Part shown: in pieces, positions 10,935 to 22,577 of the stretch
Layout of the letters: the number at the start of each line of letters is the position of its first letter
How positions within the stretch are numbered: position 1 is the stretch's first letter
Origin: Endomychus coccineus
Taxonomy: Eukaryota; Arthropoda; Insecta; Coleoptera; Endomychidae
Assembly (NCBI GenBank): GCA_958510875.1
Contig: CAUEHT010000001.1
Location: 682,001 to 746,000, forward strand
Reading direction: 5' to 3'
DNA: 64,000 nt
Notes under the pieces: model-generated
Seen by the model: the letters and a program-made list of their open reading frames with translations, nothing else
Databases searched by the model: none
Told to the model about the DNA's origin: nothing
Made by a program: the position numbers and the translations under genes

Positions 10935-13845
10935 TTGGAGTAGGAATTGATATAATCTCGAAAAATAAATTGATGACAATAAAAAATTATCTGCTGTCAG
11001 TAAATCGTATGGCTGAAAATGGAGGAGAAGTTCTGTTCACGGAAAATGAAGTGATAATAAGTTAAAACAACGAAGAAATAATGATTGGTGAATAACAAGA
11101 AAATGGTTTGTTTGCTGTCAATATCAATCGAATATTTGAAGAAGTTCACATGATTGAGAATAAAAAAGAAGTGGAAGAAGATCTGCACAAAAAGCTGGAA
11201 CACTTGTGAGTGACGAACATGAAGAAACTAATATCTCTAGTAGTTGATGTTTTCAATTTAACCGAGTGGGATATAGACGTGTAGAATCAGCCTTGTGAAA
11301 TTTGTGTTGAAGCAAAGCAAACCAGACTTCAATTGAAAACTGGAAGAATGCGAGCTGAAAGGCCTTCACGAATCGTTCATTCAGACATTTGTGGACCCAT
11401 AACATCTAAAACTAAGGACGGAAAACGATACATACTTACACTACTGGATGATTTCAGTCATTTCTCGATGATTTACCTCTTAGAAACTAAAAATCAATCT
11501 GAGGAATACATAAAACAATATGTAGAAGATGTGAAACCTTTTTTTTATTCTTAGAATATCCAAATTCCGGTGTGACAATGGAAGGGAATACAATAACAAT
11601 AATTTCAAGAGTTGGTGTAAAAATGGTGGAATAATCTTCGAATATTCAATCTCATTTACACCTCAACTTGATGGTAGAGCTGATCCTCTCAATAGAACTA
11701 TTCAAGAGAAAATCAGAGCTCTACTATCAGAATCCAACATCAAATCAGAACTATGGGGTGAAGCAACCAGAACGGCTGTCGGCTGTGTATTTGTTGAATA
11801 GAAGTCCTTCACACACCGTAGACAGAACACCAATGGAAAAATGGACATGTAGAATACCATATCTATTAAGACTACAAATATTTGAATGTAATGCATTTGT
11901 TAAAATATTGGGATACAACCATCGACGTATACATATGGACTGCGCGTGGCAATGATAAGCGCGGGTAGTGCCGGCGTGAGAGAGGGGAAAACGAAGAGGA
12001 CTAATACTGTCTTTATCTACTTTATCTATCGAGTTTCTATTGGCCGCTGCGTTGCCATGGAAATGCAACATGACTGTAGCTAGTATGTTTACGTCCCGAG
12101 CCGATAGATAAAGACAGTATTAGTCCTCTTCGTTTTCCCCTCTCTCACGCCGGCACTACCCGCGCTTATCATTGCCACACGCAGTCCATATGTATATGTC
12201 GATGGATACAACAAGAAGTTAGATTCAAGAAGAACAAAAAACAGTTACCTATTTATTGAATATGCTACAAATGGTTACAGACTTTGGGATACTGAGAGGA
12301 GAAAAATGACGATATTTAGAGATGTGATTTTTTGAAAATAACATAAATAATTCCAGTCAGAAAAGGATACCATAGTGAAATTAGAAGAACAAGTAGTCAC
12401 TGAAGAAGAAAATATACAGGAAGAGTACAAACTAATGAAACAGAAATCTTGGAAGAAGGGATAGAAGGAAAGCGAAATATGGAAGAAAACCGTTCAACAA
12501 GAACAAGAAGAATTCCTGTGAAATCGGATGATTACGTTCTTCTAACATATCAAGAAGCAATAAACAGTCTCGAAGGAAAAGAGGAATGGAAAAATGCTAT
12601 AGAAAATGAGAAGAAGTCCGTGAAGAAAAATACTGTTTTTGAATTCATTCCTGAAAGAGAAGTTGCAGACAAGAAAAGCTATCGAGTAAATAGGTATGTA
12701 TTTAGCATTAAAAATAGAGGAAAATATAAAGCACGTCTAGTTGCTCGAGGTTTAGAACAGATTCAAGGGTTGGACTATGATGAAACTTTCAGTCCAGTAG
12801 TCTCAATCACTTGTTTGAGGATGCTCTTTGCTTTTGCTAATTCTACAAATAAAATTATCAAACAAATTCATGTGAAAACAGCAGTTCTCTATGGAAATTT
12901 ATGCGAAAATATCTGTATGAAGTTCAGAAGGAGGTGATCTCTGTCTTCTCAAAAAATCCCTGTATGGACTGAAGCAGGCGCCTCTAAATTGGAATATTAG
13001 ACTGTTGGACTTTTTCAAAAAGAAAGAACTGAAACAATTGAAAACCGATAAGTCTGTGCTTAGAAATGAAGAGAGCACTCTTTTTCTAGCCATATATGTA
13101 GATGATGGACTTCTCATTGGTAATGAAGAAAAAGATTTAAATCATTTTCTGGAAGAACTAGAAAATGAGTTTGAAATAACAATCGAAAAGAAACGAAAGT
13201 CGTTTGTTGAATTACAAATAATTGATTCAGATGAATCAATGAGACTTCATCAGAATTTATATATCAAAGAAGTGTTGGAGAAACTTGATATAGCAGCTTC
13301 AAAACTTGTAAAGACTCCGTCGACGACATGTAATGGTGTCAAGTTGACAAGTGATGACAGAACTAATATAAAATTTCCATACAGAGAGGTTGTAGGAAAT
13401 TTGTTGTATTTATCAAATCGAACTAGACTAGACATAAGCTTGTCTGTGAAATATGAAGAATCCTATTGAAAAAGATGTGACCAAAGTCAAGAGGATTCTA
13501 AGGTATCTTCAAGGCACACGAAACTCATCCATCGAGTATTCTGCGAAAAATTCGAATATATTGGATGCATATAGTGATGCTGAGTATGCGAACTATCCCA
13601 AAACTCGTCGAAGTACAAGTGGCTTCGTCATATTCTATGCTGGTGGACCTGTGATATGGGGAACAAGACATCAACCGATTGTATCTTTGAGTACTGCTGA
13701 ATCAGAGTTCATTGCAGCCATAGATAACTTTACCACTAGTAGTAGAGTTATCTATGATACCACTACTTGGATGAGTGATCTATCTGAGAGAAAACGACAG
13801 AGTTCATATCTGTGGAGAAAACACGATAATAAGCGACAAAGTTGA
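10935..13845 (+). pseudogene. pol: Ty1/copia pol, decayed and interrupted
   Basis: Blocks in order: end of the protease/linker (LLSVNRMAENGG, about 10990-11025), GAG-pre-integrase (NGLFAVNI near 11105; CEICVEAKQTRLQ near 11300), integrase core (HSDICGPITSKTKDGKRY, about 11380-11430), integrase tail (11668-11919), RVT_2 reverse transcriptase from 12570 (EEWKNAI; KARLVARG; YDETFSPVV) with the active site YVDD at 13095-13106, and copia RNase H (SDAEYANYPKTRRSTSGFV, 13570-13630; STAESEFIAA, 13690-13720), ending at 13845. Frameshifts or stops occur near 11555, 12330-12450, 12935 and 13460. A 285-bp MITE is inserted at 11920-12204. Gag and both LTRs were not found. The pol order (integrase before RT) is diagnostic for copia. 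Confidence 0.9.
11920..12204. mobile_element. 285-bp MITE with ~100-bp terminal inverted repeats
   Basis: Outer ends are CATCGAC and GTCGATG. The arms match for about 100 bp (to about 12019 and from about 12104) with two mismatches. An 8-bp direct repeat, GATACAAC, flanks it (11912-11919 and 12205-12212; 9 bp if the adjoining G is counted). Conceptual removal of the insert plus one repeat leaves the copia frame open across the site, so it is a genuine insertion. Long arms with 8-9 bp duplications suggest a hAT- or Mutator-type non-autonomous element; no autonomous relative is visible here. Confidence 0.88.
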
Positions 13846-14001
13846 GGCGGCGAACCATATGAGCATATGACGCTATGACGGAAGTTTCCCATGGAGGCTT
13901 CGGTGCCAGAACTCGGTCAAATGGCTTAGAAATATCCAATGCCAGGTATTGAATGAGTTCGATGTTGATTGCTTTCTTACAGATAATGATCCAGTTTCAT
14001 T

Positions 14002-15632
14002 ATGGATCGTTCTACTTGTGTGGTGAAAGACTGCAAGACCAATAAGTTCAAATTGAAGAAAACATTTTCAGATTTCCAAGAGATAGTGCAAGGTAAGTGC
14101 AATTATTTAAGAAGTATTCATAGGGCATAGTAAGCTACATTCCATTTATAAGAAAACTGCATTCTTGGAGGGGATTATTGAACTTATTAAAACTACATGT
14201 TTTAAATATGTTTGTATCCATTAGTTTTACTAAACGTTACATTCCTGTCATATCTTTTCACTATTTATATCCATAACTAATAGCATAAGGAAAGCCAGTA
14301 TCTTCAGAATATATTGTGAATGTCCTATGTTATTACTTACGATTTAAGATGATATCGCTTTATATACCTGAATATCATAAAAAATTCTTTCTTATAATAT
14401 ACATAATTGATATTTAAAATTTAATATAGTTACCAACATCAAATGTATGTGTTGTTTTTGAGTATTTGAGTTTGATAAAATCTCTTTCATAACAAAACAA
14501 TTTTTAGGGCAAGAAGCTGGGCTAAATTATGTGGAAGCGAGGACTTGATAGAAGTAAAAACATATTCTCAATAGAGTATGTGGAGATCATCTTAAATGGT
14601 TTTATGAATGCTCACATTTGACTCAGATTTGTACATTTTGCAAGTCCTAATGTATTCACTTTTGCCGAGATTGAGGAAATAACATTCCAATTAAATTCTG
14701 CTGGTAACCTTCATATTCCTGATAGTACTAGCACAATATTGGACAATGTTCCAGAGCCTACCTCAAGAATGGATATTATTTCAGCTCATACCTCAACAGA
14801 AGATATTGGGTCATACTAGGGGTATGTATTTGGTCTGTTTTATTTAATTACATGAACAATATTTTCAATCAATAACTATGGGACCACCACTCCATTATTC
14901 TCGACACTGGCTGTACATACTACAAGATCCATTCAAATAAGCTTTCCTAAAAAGAGGAAATTGAAGCATATGGTGACTTTTTTGAAAAAAGAGAGAAGGT
15001 GCTTTAAAAGCTAATTAGAATGTGTGAAAGATGACAGAACAACAAACTATTGGAGGTTTCAAGATGTGTTTCTGGGGGCACAAATAAACAATTTTGTTAA
15101 AACTCAAGTAGAATTGCAGTCTCAGTATTTATTTCATGACCCCAAAAACATATAAGTTCTTATCTAAAACATTTCATCTTCCAACAAAAGGAACATTGTA
15201 TAGAATAACACAAAATGTAGTAACTCGTGTTGGGTGAGATAATCCAGTTTTGTTCAAAAATTTTAATATAAAAGCAAATTCACCAAAACAAGAAAAACAT
15301 TTTCTTACTTATGAATGAAATGGATCTGAAGACCACCTGTTATATAATACTAATATAGATGAAATAATAGGATTTGAAAATTTTGAATGGTGATGAAAGA
15401 AAATATATTGTTCAAAATGCAAAAAGCAGCTAGATATAATTTAATCAACTATTATTTATATATGAAAATGGAAGAACTTGGACTTTTAGAAACATTTTAT
15501 CATACAGATAAAAAGTTGAACATAAGAGCTTAGAATTATGTGATTATCACATAAAGCCTGCTGATCTTGAAAGAATGAATGTCAAATTTGCCACTCAAGT
15601 ACAAGTGTTACTGTAGCGGTTGGCTTATCTAC
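14002..15632 (+). pseudogene. P-element-like THAP transposase, 5' part
   Basis: A zinc-binding THAP domain is split over two exons. Exon 1 (14002-14092) starts ATG and encodes CVVKDC, then, after a one-base frameshift, FRFPRDSAR. The donor GTAAGT is at 14093 and the acceptor TTTTTAG ends at 14507. Exon 2 encodes RSWAKLCGSEDL and, past a stop, RVCGDHLKW (about 14575-14600). Further on, in broken frames, come P-transposase/THAP9-type blocks: TPKTYKFLSKTFHLPTKGTL (about 15135-15205), DEIIGFENF (about 15360-15385) and MNVKFATQVQV (about 15575-15607). The gene is interrupted by a hAT element at 15641 and resumes at 23703. In P-related transposases the THAP domain binds DNA and the downstream RNase H-like core cuts it. 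Multiple stops make this copy inactive. Confidence 0.8.
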
Positions 15633-15849
15633 TTATATAGCAGGGGTGGTCAAGCTTCTTGATAGTCTGACCCATTTTTCAAAATTTGAAATTTTTCGCG
15701 AGCCGCAATTAAATACGTATTTAAAAGGTATGCAAAAAATGTATAAAAAAATTTTTTTTTACAGAAATTATATTTATTGAAAACATAAATAAAAGTACAA
15801 AATATGTGTATTGAATTTAAATATTAAAAATTAAACACATTCATTTAAC

Positions 15850-16470
15850 TTTTCTTGATAATTCTTTAAAATTTGGTGAATAATTGGTGACAGCACTTCT
15901 CAGTACTTCTTTGAGATGCTGATTAGTTAATACTGATCAGTGTTTGAATTTCACGAATTTTAAAGTGGAATAAAATGATTCACATAAGTATGTTGTTCCG
16001 AATATTGGAATAATCTTTTTTAATTCAGGATACTTTGATTCTGGTACAAATTTCCAAAATTCAGTAATTGACGTCGACTTATATTTTAATTGTAGAGCTT
16101 GATCTTCTTGCATCTCTATTAATTCTAATTCTCCAAATGCTTTTTGGGTCATAATTATATTGGAAATGGAAAACTCACCTTGAATTATGTTAATTTCAAA
16201 TGGATTCAGAAAAAATCAAGAAACGATTTAAAATATTTTCAGTCTTGAAATCTATTTTGAAATTCCTTCAATATTCCTTCTAGCTTTTTTATATACTCAT
16301 TGAGTTTTTCTTGTTTAATATTGGAACAAATTTTTTTAATTCGAGGAAAATGACAAAATGTGTTATTTTTAATGTCCTTTTGAAAAATGATGATGTTATT
16401 TTATCTTTCCCCTGCAATTGTAAATTCAGGGTTTGCAAATGTTCCATGACATCATCATGATGTGCTGTCG
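15850..16470 (-). pseudogene. hAT transposase, C-terminal half
   Basis: From right to left on the minus strand I read DVMEHLQTLNLQLQGKDKI (about 16450-16390, one base out of frame with its surroundings), FLELKKFVPIL, then the intact frame 16152-15937 with ELELIEMQEDQAL and IFGTTYLCESFYSTLKF. The last two match the ELELI and FGSTYLCE-F-S blocks of hAT transposases related to the ZBED5/FAM200/GTF2IRD2 group. The end decays after VKFKH. It continues the protein begun at 21180-20985 on the far side of the LINE. Confidence 0.8.
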
Positions 16471-16808
16471 ATCGTTAGGCAAGAGAAGATATCAAATCAT
16501 ATCCTCCTCGTTTTTATGAGATATTAGTGAGCTAAAGTGCGAATTAAATCTTAAAATTCGAAGTATCGGTGAACTAAATAGTCGAGATTAAAATTATAAA
16601 ATTTATTATCTAAATCAATTGCTCAAACTAGTGCAATTACAAACAATAAGTATATATAGACAGAAATAAATATAATCAGTTTTGGGTTTATCACACAAAA
16701 AGTGCTAGAATCTATTTCTAATCTAATGAACAGTTGGATACAGAAATAAAGTATACCACACACCTAAAGTACTAAAATTAGTACAACAACGAATGGAAAT
16801 ACAACAAT

Positions 16809-17913
16809 ATGGAAGGAAATGAAACACAAGGTAACTTATGCTTAGAATGTAAAAAAACAGTACAAGATGACCAATTCTATGAATGTGATTCATGCCAAAT
16901 GAAAATTCATAAATTATGTACATCACTCACAGCTTCGGAAATAAAATGCATGCCTCTCCAAAAACGAATGTTACAATTCCTATGTAAAACCTGCAAGAAT
17001 GTGTCGACAAGAATACCATATCTATTGACACTAATGGAAGAAATGAAAGCAGATATAACTCAACTAAAAACACAATTAATATATAATAAACCATACGACG
17101 AACACACTATTAAACATTCAAGAACATATGCTGAAATAGCAAAAGAAATTAAAACAACAGATATTCCTAATATACCAAGTCTAATTATTAAGCCAAAAAT
17201 TTCTCAAGATGTAGCAAAAACTAAAAATTATCTACAAGAAAAAATCAATCATGCACACCTAAAAATAGGTATCAAAAATTTGAAATCTGCTAGAAATGGA
17301 AGTATGGTAATCAAATGTGCAACGAAAAAAGATATACAAAAATTTCAATTGGCTGCAGAAGAATTACTGACTCAAAATTATGATGTAGAAACTACGAAAA
17401 TGCGCAAACCGCGTATAAAAATACCAGGCTATAAAGGAAACAAGACCATGAAACAAATAGAAGAATGTATCAAAGAACAAAACGAATGGATCACTGACAG
17501 ATGAGTTGAATATCACATATATAAGGAAAAAATATAATAACACCTCAACAATATTTGGTGAGTGTTCTCAGAACTTATTCAAAAAATTCATGAAATCAAA
17601 TAAAGCATATATAGACTGGGAGAGATACCCCGTCTATGCGGACCTTAATGTAACAAGATGCTACAACTGTCAATCATTTTATCATAACAGCAAAAACTGC
17701 AAAAATAAGATAGTATGTGGCAAATGTGCAGAAGAGCATGAAACTAAAAACTGTATCAATCATGAAAAAAAATGTAATAATTGTGAAAATGCTAATGTAA
17801 AATATCGTCTCAACTACAATATAAACCATACAACGAATGATTTAGAATGTCCTACCCATAAATACCATTTCGAGATTTTAAAAAGCAAAGTTGACTATAT
17901 TGGTGAATGGTAG
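16809..17913 (+). pseudogene. LINE ORF1 (PHD-like finger plus CCHC knuckles)
   Basis: The N-terminus (16809 on) has a PHD-type C4HC3-like pattern: CLEC, then YECDSC, then IHKLC, then CKTC, spaced as in ORF1 proteins of CR1/Jockey-type LINEs. A central segment has an RRM-like pattern followed by YKGNKT. A one-base frameshift at about 17500-17506 splits the frame. The second part carries zinc knuckles, CYNCQSFYHNSKNC (about 17658-17700) and CGKCAEEHETKNC (about 17718-17757). ORF1 proteins of this kind bind the element RNA. The end overlaps the ORF2 start as ATGGTAG (17907-17913), an arrangement that could couple translation. Confidence 0.78.
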
Positions 17914-20510
17914 AACAAAATTTGGTTGAAGAACTAGTACTAAATTTACATGAAGGAGAATTTACAGGGACATTTATTAATCCAAATGAAATAATATCTC
18001 AAATAAATCTAGGCAACAAAACTTTCAACATATTGCATTTGAACATTCGTAGTGTTAAAAAAATTTTTGATGAATTAACTGCTTTAATTGAAGGCTATAA
18101 TCTAACGTATTGTGACATTATTATTTTAAGTGAATGTTTCCAAATTTACTCAACAGAACGGTTCAATATTGCAGGATATATCAACTACTACAATAATGCG
18201 AATAACATTCCAGTATTTGACTAACATCATTAATATCACAACACTTTACAAACCACCTCCTATCAATGAAAAAACATTTATAGAGGATTTAGAAAACTTT
18301 TTCGAAAATAACTTGACAACAACATTAGAGATTTTTATTGGAGATATAAATATTGACATCATAAAAACACTAGATACTAATGTGAATTACTATCTCTCTG
18401 TTTTAGCACGGTTCGGATTTATTCCATATATTGGCTTACCCACTAGAGTAACAACAGATACAGCAACATGTATAGACAATATATTTATAAAAACAGACTA
18501 TAGATCGCGTAATCTTATTTTTAAGTCATTCATTATTGACACATATATAACCCATCACTATCCAGTAATGCTTAATATTGAACTAAAGGACCAAGGAACA
18601 AAATTGAACTCAGAAACGGAACCATATTTCAAAAATGTACTTAATCTACCAAAATTTAAAGAGTTAATTAAACTTCAAAATTGGTCACACATTTTAAACT
18701 CCAATAATACGGAAGAAGCTAGTAAGATGTTTATTACATCTTTCAAAAAATTAATACAGACTGCATCAACAAAACGACTCATAAAATCAAAAACTCAAAA
18801 AAAGAAAAAGAAATGGATTACGAATGGCATTATAACATCCATTAAACATAGAGACAATCTTAAAAAACAACTTCTAAAATATCATGATCTTGACCTAGAA
18901 AGACAATATAAAAACTATCGTAATTACCTGAACAAAATAATTAATATAGAGAAGAATGCGTACTATAAAATAAAAATTGAGAATAATAAAAATAACATCA
19001 AAAAAATCTACCAAACTATTCAAGAGGCAACTAGCATGACAGGAATAAACGAAAGTAGTGATATCAAAATAACTGACGATAATAATGAAGAATTTAATAC
19101 CAATAAAGAATTATCAAACTTTTGCAATAATTATTTTATCAATATGGGGTTTAATATGCAAAAAAAATAAAACCGACTAAAAATCAATTCAAGTTAAAAA
19201 AATCAACAGCATCATCTATGTTTTTGAAACCTGTATCAACAGGAGAAATAATAGAACATATAGCAACACTAAAAAATTATTGCGCACCTGGGGAAGATTT
19301 AATTTCAGCTCAAGTAATCAAACAAGTACATGAATATATAGTTGAACCTATTACCCATATTATTAACACCATATTTAAAACCGGAATTGTATCAACAAAT
19401 TTTAAAACTTCAATAGTCACTCCAATTTATAAGTCAGGAAATAAAAATAAAATTGAAAATTACCGACCTATCAGCATAATAAATAATTTTGCTAAGATAT
19501 TTGAGAAATGCCTAAAAAAAGACTTACAACATATTTAAATGAGAGTAATATATTATCAGAAAACCGGTTTGGCTTCAAAGAAGGTATCAGTACACAAGAC
19601 GCAATGTATCAACTTACATCAGAGGTAACACAAACCTAAATGACAATAATAAATGCATAGCAGTCTTTATGGACTTAGCGAAGGCTTTTGACACTGTTCC
19701 CCATGACAAACTTCTCGAGGTATTGTCACACTATGGTATTAGAGGAATTGTTTTAGAGGTATTTCAGAATTATCTAACAAAACCTCAGAATAAATAAAAC
19801 TATAAGTGATCCCTTAACTATTGAAACCGGCATACCACAAGGGACAGTATGTTCATAGCTTAAATAAATTCTCTTTTAGACCTAGATATCGATGGAAAAA
19901 TATTATCTTATGCTGATGATACAGTGTTTTGCAGGAAAAACCAACTAAATATAAGGTTATTGAAGGAATGATGAAGACTGAAAACTGGCTAAATACTTTT
20001 AAACTATCATTAAATATTCAAAAAACCCACTATATTGCATTTTCTGTTGCTTCAGTTAATCGTCCTGAATTTAATATCATTGGAATAAATAATTCTAACA
20101 AAATATCTGAGAATAATAAAATTAGATATTTAGGAATTATCATAGATCAACATCTTGAATGGCTCCCACACATAGAATATCTTACCAATAGGATCAGAAG
20201 ATTAATTCACAAATTCTATATCATGAAAAATTTTCTAAACAAAACATTACTAATTCTGATCTATAAATCTCTTATTGAATCAATTCTACGCTATGGTATT
20301 ATTGTATGGGGAGGAACATATGAAAAAAATCTACATTGTTTACAAGTGATACAAAACTTTATTATAAGAATTATTTTAAAAAAGAGAAGATTATTCCCTT
20401 CCAAATTACTGTATAATGACCAACTATGTTCTATACGAACTATTTACATAATTTCAATATGTGTTTATTTCCATAAAATAAAAAACTCAAAATATTTATA
20501 AACCACGCAC
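17907..20510 (+). pseudogene. LINE ORF2 (endonuclease and reverse transcriptase)
   Basis: The AP-type endonuclease begins LNIRSVKKIFDEL (about 18040) with ILSECF (18124). There is an internal deletion or frameshift near 18215, then LYKPPP, IFIGDINIDI (about 18335) and HHYPVML (about 18553), where the usual SDH is changed. The RT contains APGEDLIS (about 19285), PIYKSGNKNKIENYRPIS (19425-19480), FMDLAKAFDTVPHDKL (about 19668-19715), GIPQGTVCS (about 19830-19855) and active-site YADD at 19909-19920. The C-terminal domain is open at 19929-20501. Frameshifts occur near 19170, 19535, 19640 and 19790-19930. The element can no longer encode a working protein. Confidence 0.85.
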
Positions 20511-20904
20511 AAGAAACAAGAATTAAAACAAATAAACATCTAAAAATTCCTCTAAGTCACAAAAATATAAATCTGAAATTCATTTATTATCTTGCACCAA
20601 AAACATACAATCTATTACCATTGGAAATAAGAAATATAAATAAATTACCGCTGTTCTTAAAAAAAATTAAAATATATATATCCTGTAATATTGAACGATT
20701 CTTCCAGAACATTACTCATACTCACCATTGAATTGTTTTTATTTTCATTTTGTTAATACTTAGTTTATATTATATTATATTAATTATTTCATTATATCAT
20801 TACTTATGTAATTATCAAAAAAAAAAAATCGTAAAATTTGAAAACGTTATCGTGGCGCATACAAGTGTTCTGCACTCAGGCGTCTAACCATTGGAATATT
20901 CTTG

Positions 20905-20985
20905 TTATTGTATATGTATGTATATGTATGTGTGTATATGTATATGATATCATTAATAAATAAATAAATAAATGAATAAATCAGT
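20905..20985. repeat. TATG microsatellite and AATA tail of the LINE
   Basis: A TATGTATG/TATATG run (20910-20948) is followed by (AATA)n at 20957-20985. The second is taken as the 3' tail of the LINE, because hAT sequence resumes directly after it. Confidence 0.75.
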
Positions 20986-21187
20986 CAAAAACATTAAGTC
21001 TTGTAAACACTGGTCATCGTCTAATTCTGAATAGGTTATTCCCTTTTCTTTTAGAAATGCTGTTATCGGATCAAACAAATCTATAAAGCGATTCAATTCT
21101 TTGTAGCTAGATAACCATATAACAATGCAAAAGAAATTAATGTTTATGTTCGTTCGAGCAGTTTTCGATGAGTCATATCATTCTTAA
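20985..21187 (-). pseudogene. hAT transposase, central part
   Basis: On the minus strand this encodes SSYKELNRFIDLFDPITAFL and ELDDDQCLQDLMFLTD, matching the hAT block that precedes the H-LN-LN-QLQGK motif. That motif lies on the other side of the LINE at about 16440-16390. The N-terminal part beyond 21183 is replaced by the piggyBac insertion. Confidence 0.7.
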
Positions 21188-21317
21188 CTCCTTTCTGCAT
21201 GATTTTTTTTGTGCTAAAAAAAATTTAGTGGGTTAATTTTGCTGTAATAAGACACAGAAAAATGTTAAAAAAAATCAGTTTAATGTTTTTACCATTTATT
21301 TTAACAAAAATACTACT

Positions 21318-21333
21318 GTGCCATATATGGCAC
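21318..21333. repeat. 16-bp palindrome GTGCCATATATGGCAC, copy 1 of 3
   Basis: Perfect dyad, 130 bp inside the left end of the piggyBac element. Identical copies lie at 22015-22030 and 23439-23454. Such subterminal palindromes may be transposase-binding sites. Confidence 0.85.
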
Positions 21334-21392
21334 ACCATGCAATAATGGAATTCATTTAGTGTGAATTCGGCTAAAACAATTTTTGTCTTTAT

Positions 21393-21916
21393 TTAAACAA
21401 AGATAATAATAAACTGCTGCAATTCAACTTTTGATAGCCCAACCGGTTTGTTGGGATTACATTGTACAGAATATAAATTGCTTTCATCTACGATCATGTC
21501 TAATATTTCATCGGTAAAGAAAAACTTGAAAAAATCATACGGTGAGTCTAAATTTTTTATAGGTAAGGGAAGTTCCTCTTGACCCTGGAACGCTATTTTA
21601 TTCTGATCTAAAACAAGATGGGAATCTTTCCAAGTAATCTTGGTTGACAATTTCTTGTTACGCTTTTCTGATGGCACTAGACGTGCTAACGGAATATCAT
21701 CCTCGCTGTCCGTATCCAAATCAGTTTCTGAAATCACTGCAGCTGCTTCACTATTTCTTATATTTGCTTCATCTTCAGAACTGTCACTTTTTTCTGCTAG
21801 GACATGTTGCTTTGCTGGAGTATCGTCATCTGATAATGAACTGCTTCGCTGATTTTACCATCGGGTATTTGACATACAGTTACGGGTTTATGTCCATAAA
21901 ATCGTTTAGGATCCAT
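21393..21916 (-). pseudogene. piggyBac transposase, N-terminal half
   Basis: A start reading MDPKRF lies at 21916-21914. An acidic region follows with one frameshift near 21780-21740 (TDLDTDSEDDIPLARL), then PYDFFKFFFTDEILDMIV (about 21545-21490), SNLYSVQ and KVELQQF (about 21420). FF-DEILD-IV-ESN-Y is the opening block of the piggyBac DDE domain. The frame stops at 21393 and the catalytic core is deleted. It differs from the other piggyBac remnant at 9720-10332, so two families or ages are present. Confidence 0.82.
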
Positions 21917-22014
21917 TATTTCTAAAAATAGAGAATGCATATTGTGTAAAAAACTGAGAAATCATGAAAAAATATTGATATAAATAATCATGTTATATTC
22001 CCTAAGTGCATGCT

Positions 22015-22030
22015 GTGCCATATATGGCAC
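22015..22030. repeat. 16-bp palindrome, copy 2 of 3
   Basis: Identical to the copies at 21318 and 23439. It lies about 100 bp upstream of the transposase start (minus strand). Confidence 0.85.
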
Positions 22031-22154
22031 ATATGTATTTTTTATAAAATGCCCTTACCTGTATCGTGTATTGCTGTTTTGGATATAAATATATGTTAAT
22101 TAAACCTCAAATTCTCGGGAATTAGGTCACATTAACACTCTGTTATAAATGTTC

Positions 22155-22196
22155 GTCTTTACGTACGTTTCGGTCTCACGACCATCATCAGAAGAC
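22155..22196 (-). ncRNA. Hammerhead ribozyme of the Penelope 3' region
   Basis: Read on the minus strand, all hammerhead parts are in place: stem I strand GTCTT (22196-22192), box CTGATGA (22191-22185), stem II GGTC-GTGA-GACC (22183-22172) after one unpaired T, box GAAA (22171-22168), a minimal stem III of AC/GT around the loop GTAC, cleavage triplet GTA (after 22160), and the closing stem I strand AAGAC (22159-22155). Hammerheads in the terminal repeats of Penelope-like elements are known; a very short stem III is usual there. The extra T after CTGATGA is odd but also occurs in the palindrome motifs at 4571 and 4507. Confidence 0.75.
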
Positions 22197-22577
22197 TTAT
22201 TTTGTTAAAAAGGGGTTAACTAAAACTAATTAGCACAAGCGTCCATATCGCACAATCTTCAATCAAAAAGCTCACGCCGTCGAAACGAACAGAACCACGA
22301 ATAATCGAAAATTGTATCGTTAATATTAAAGTATAGATTTTTTTGTAACAAGAAACCACTGTTAAGTAATATTCTCATAATGTACAAACGCATATTGCTA
22401 TGGTCTCAAAGCAACTGAAGTTCGAAGCTATTTGTTTGTAATAACTCGACCCAGATGTAGATTTATGACGTACTTTAAAAGGTTTTAGACCTGCATTGGA
22501 ATTTAGTTTACTTTAAGCGTTCTTCCTAAAATATACTTTTAACATTATAAAGACGTATGTAGGAATTTGCAAGAGTT

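Larger units (their letters stand above)
16465..20985 (+). mobile_element. Non-LTR retrotransposon (LINE), two ORFs
   Basis: This is a nearly full-length element in the opposite orientation to its hAT host: about 340 bp of 5' leader, ORF1 (16809-17913), ORF2 (17907-20510), a 3' untranslated region and a tandem AATA-type tail (20957-20985) after a TATG-rich microsatellite. It separates two parts of one hAT reading frame, FLTD on the right and DVMEHL on the left, which fixes it as an insertion. The exact 5' end (16455-16480) and target duplication are uncertain. Endonuclease plus RT with a simple-repeat tail points to the Jockey/CR1/L2-like group; the clade is not resolved. Confidence 0.85.
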
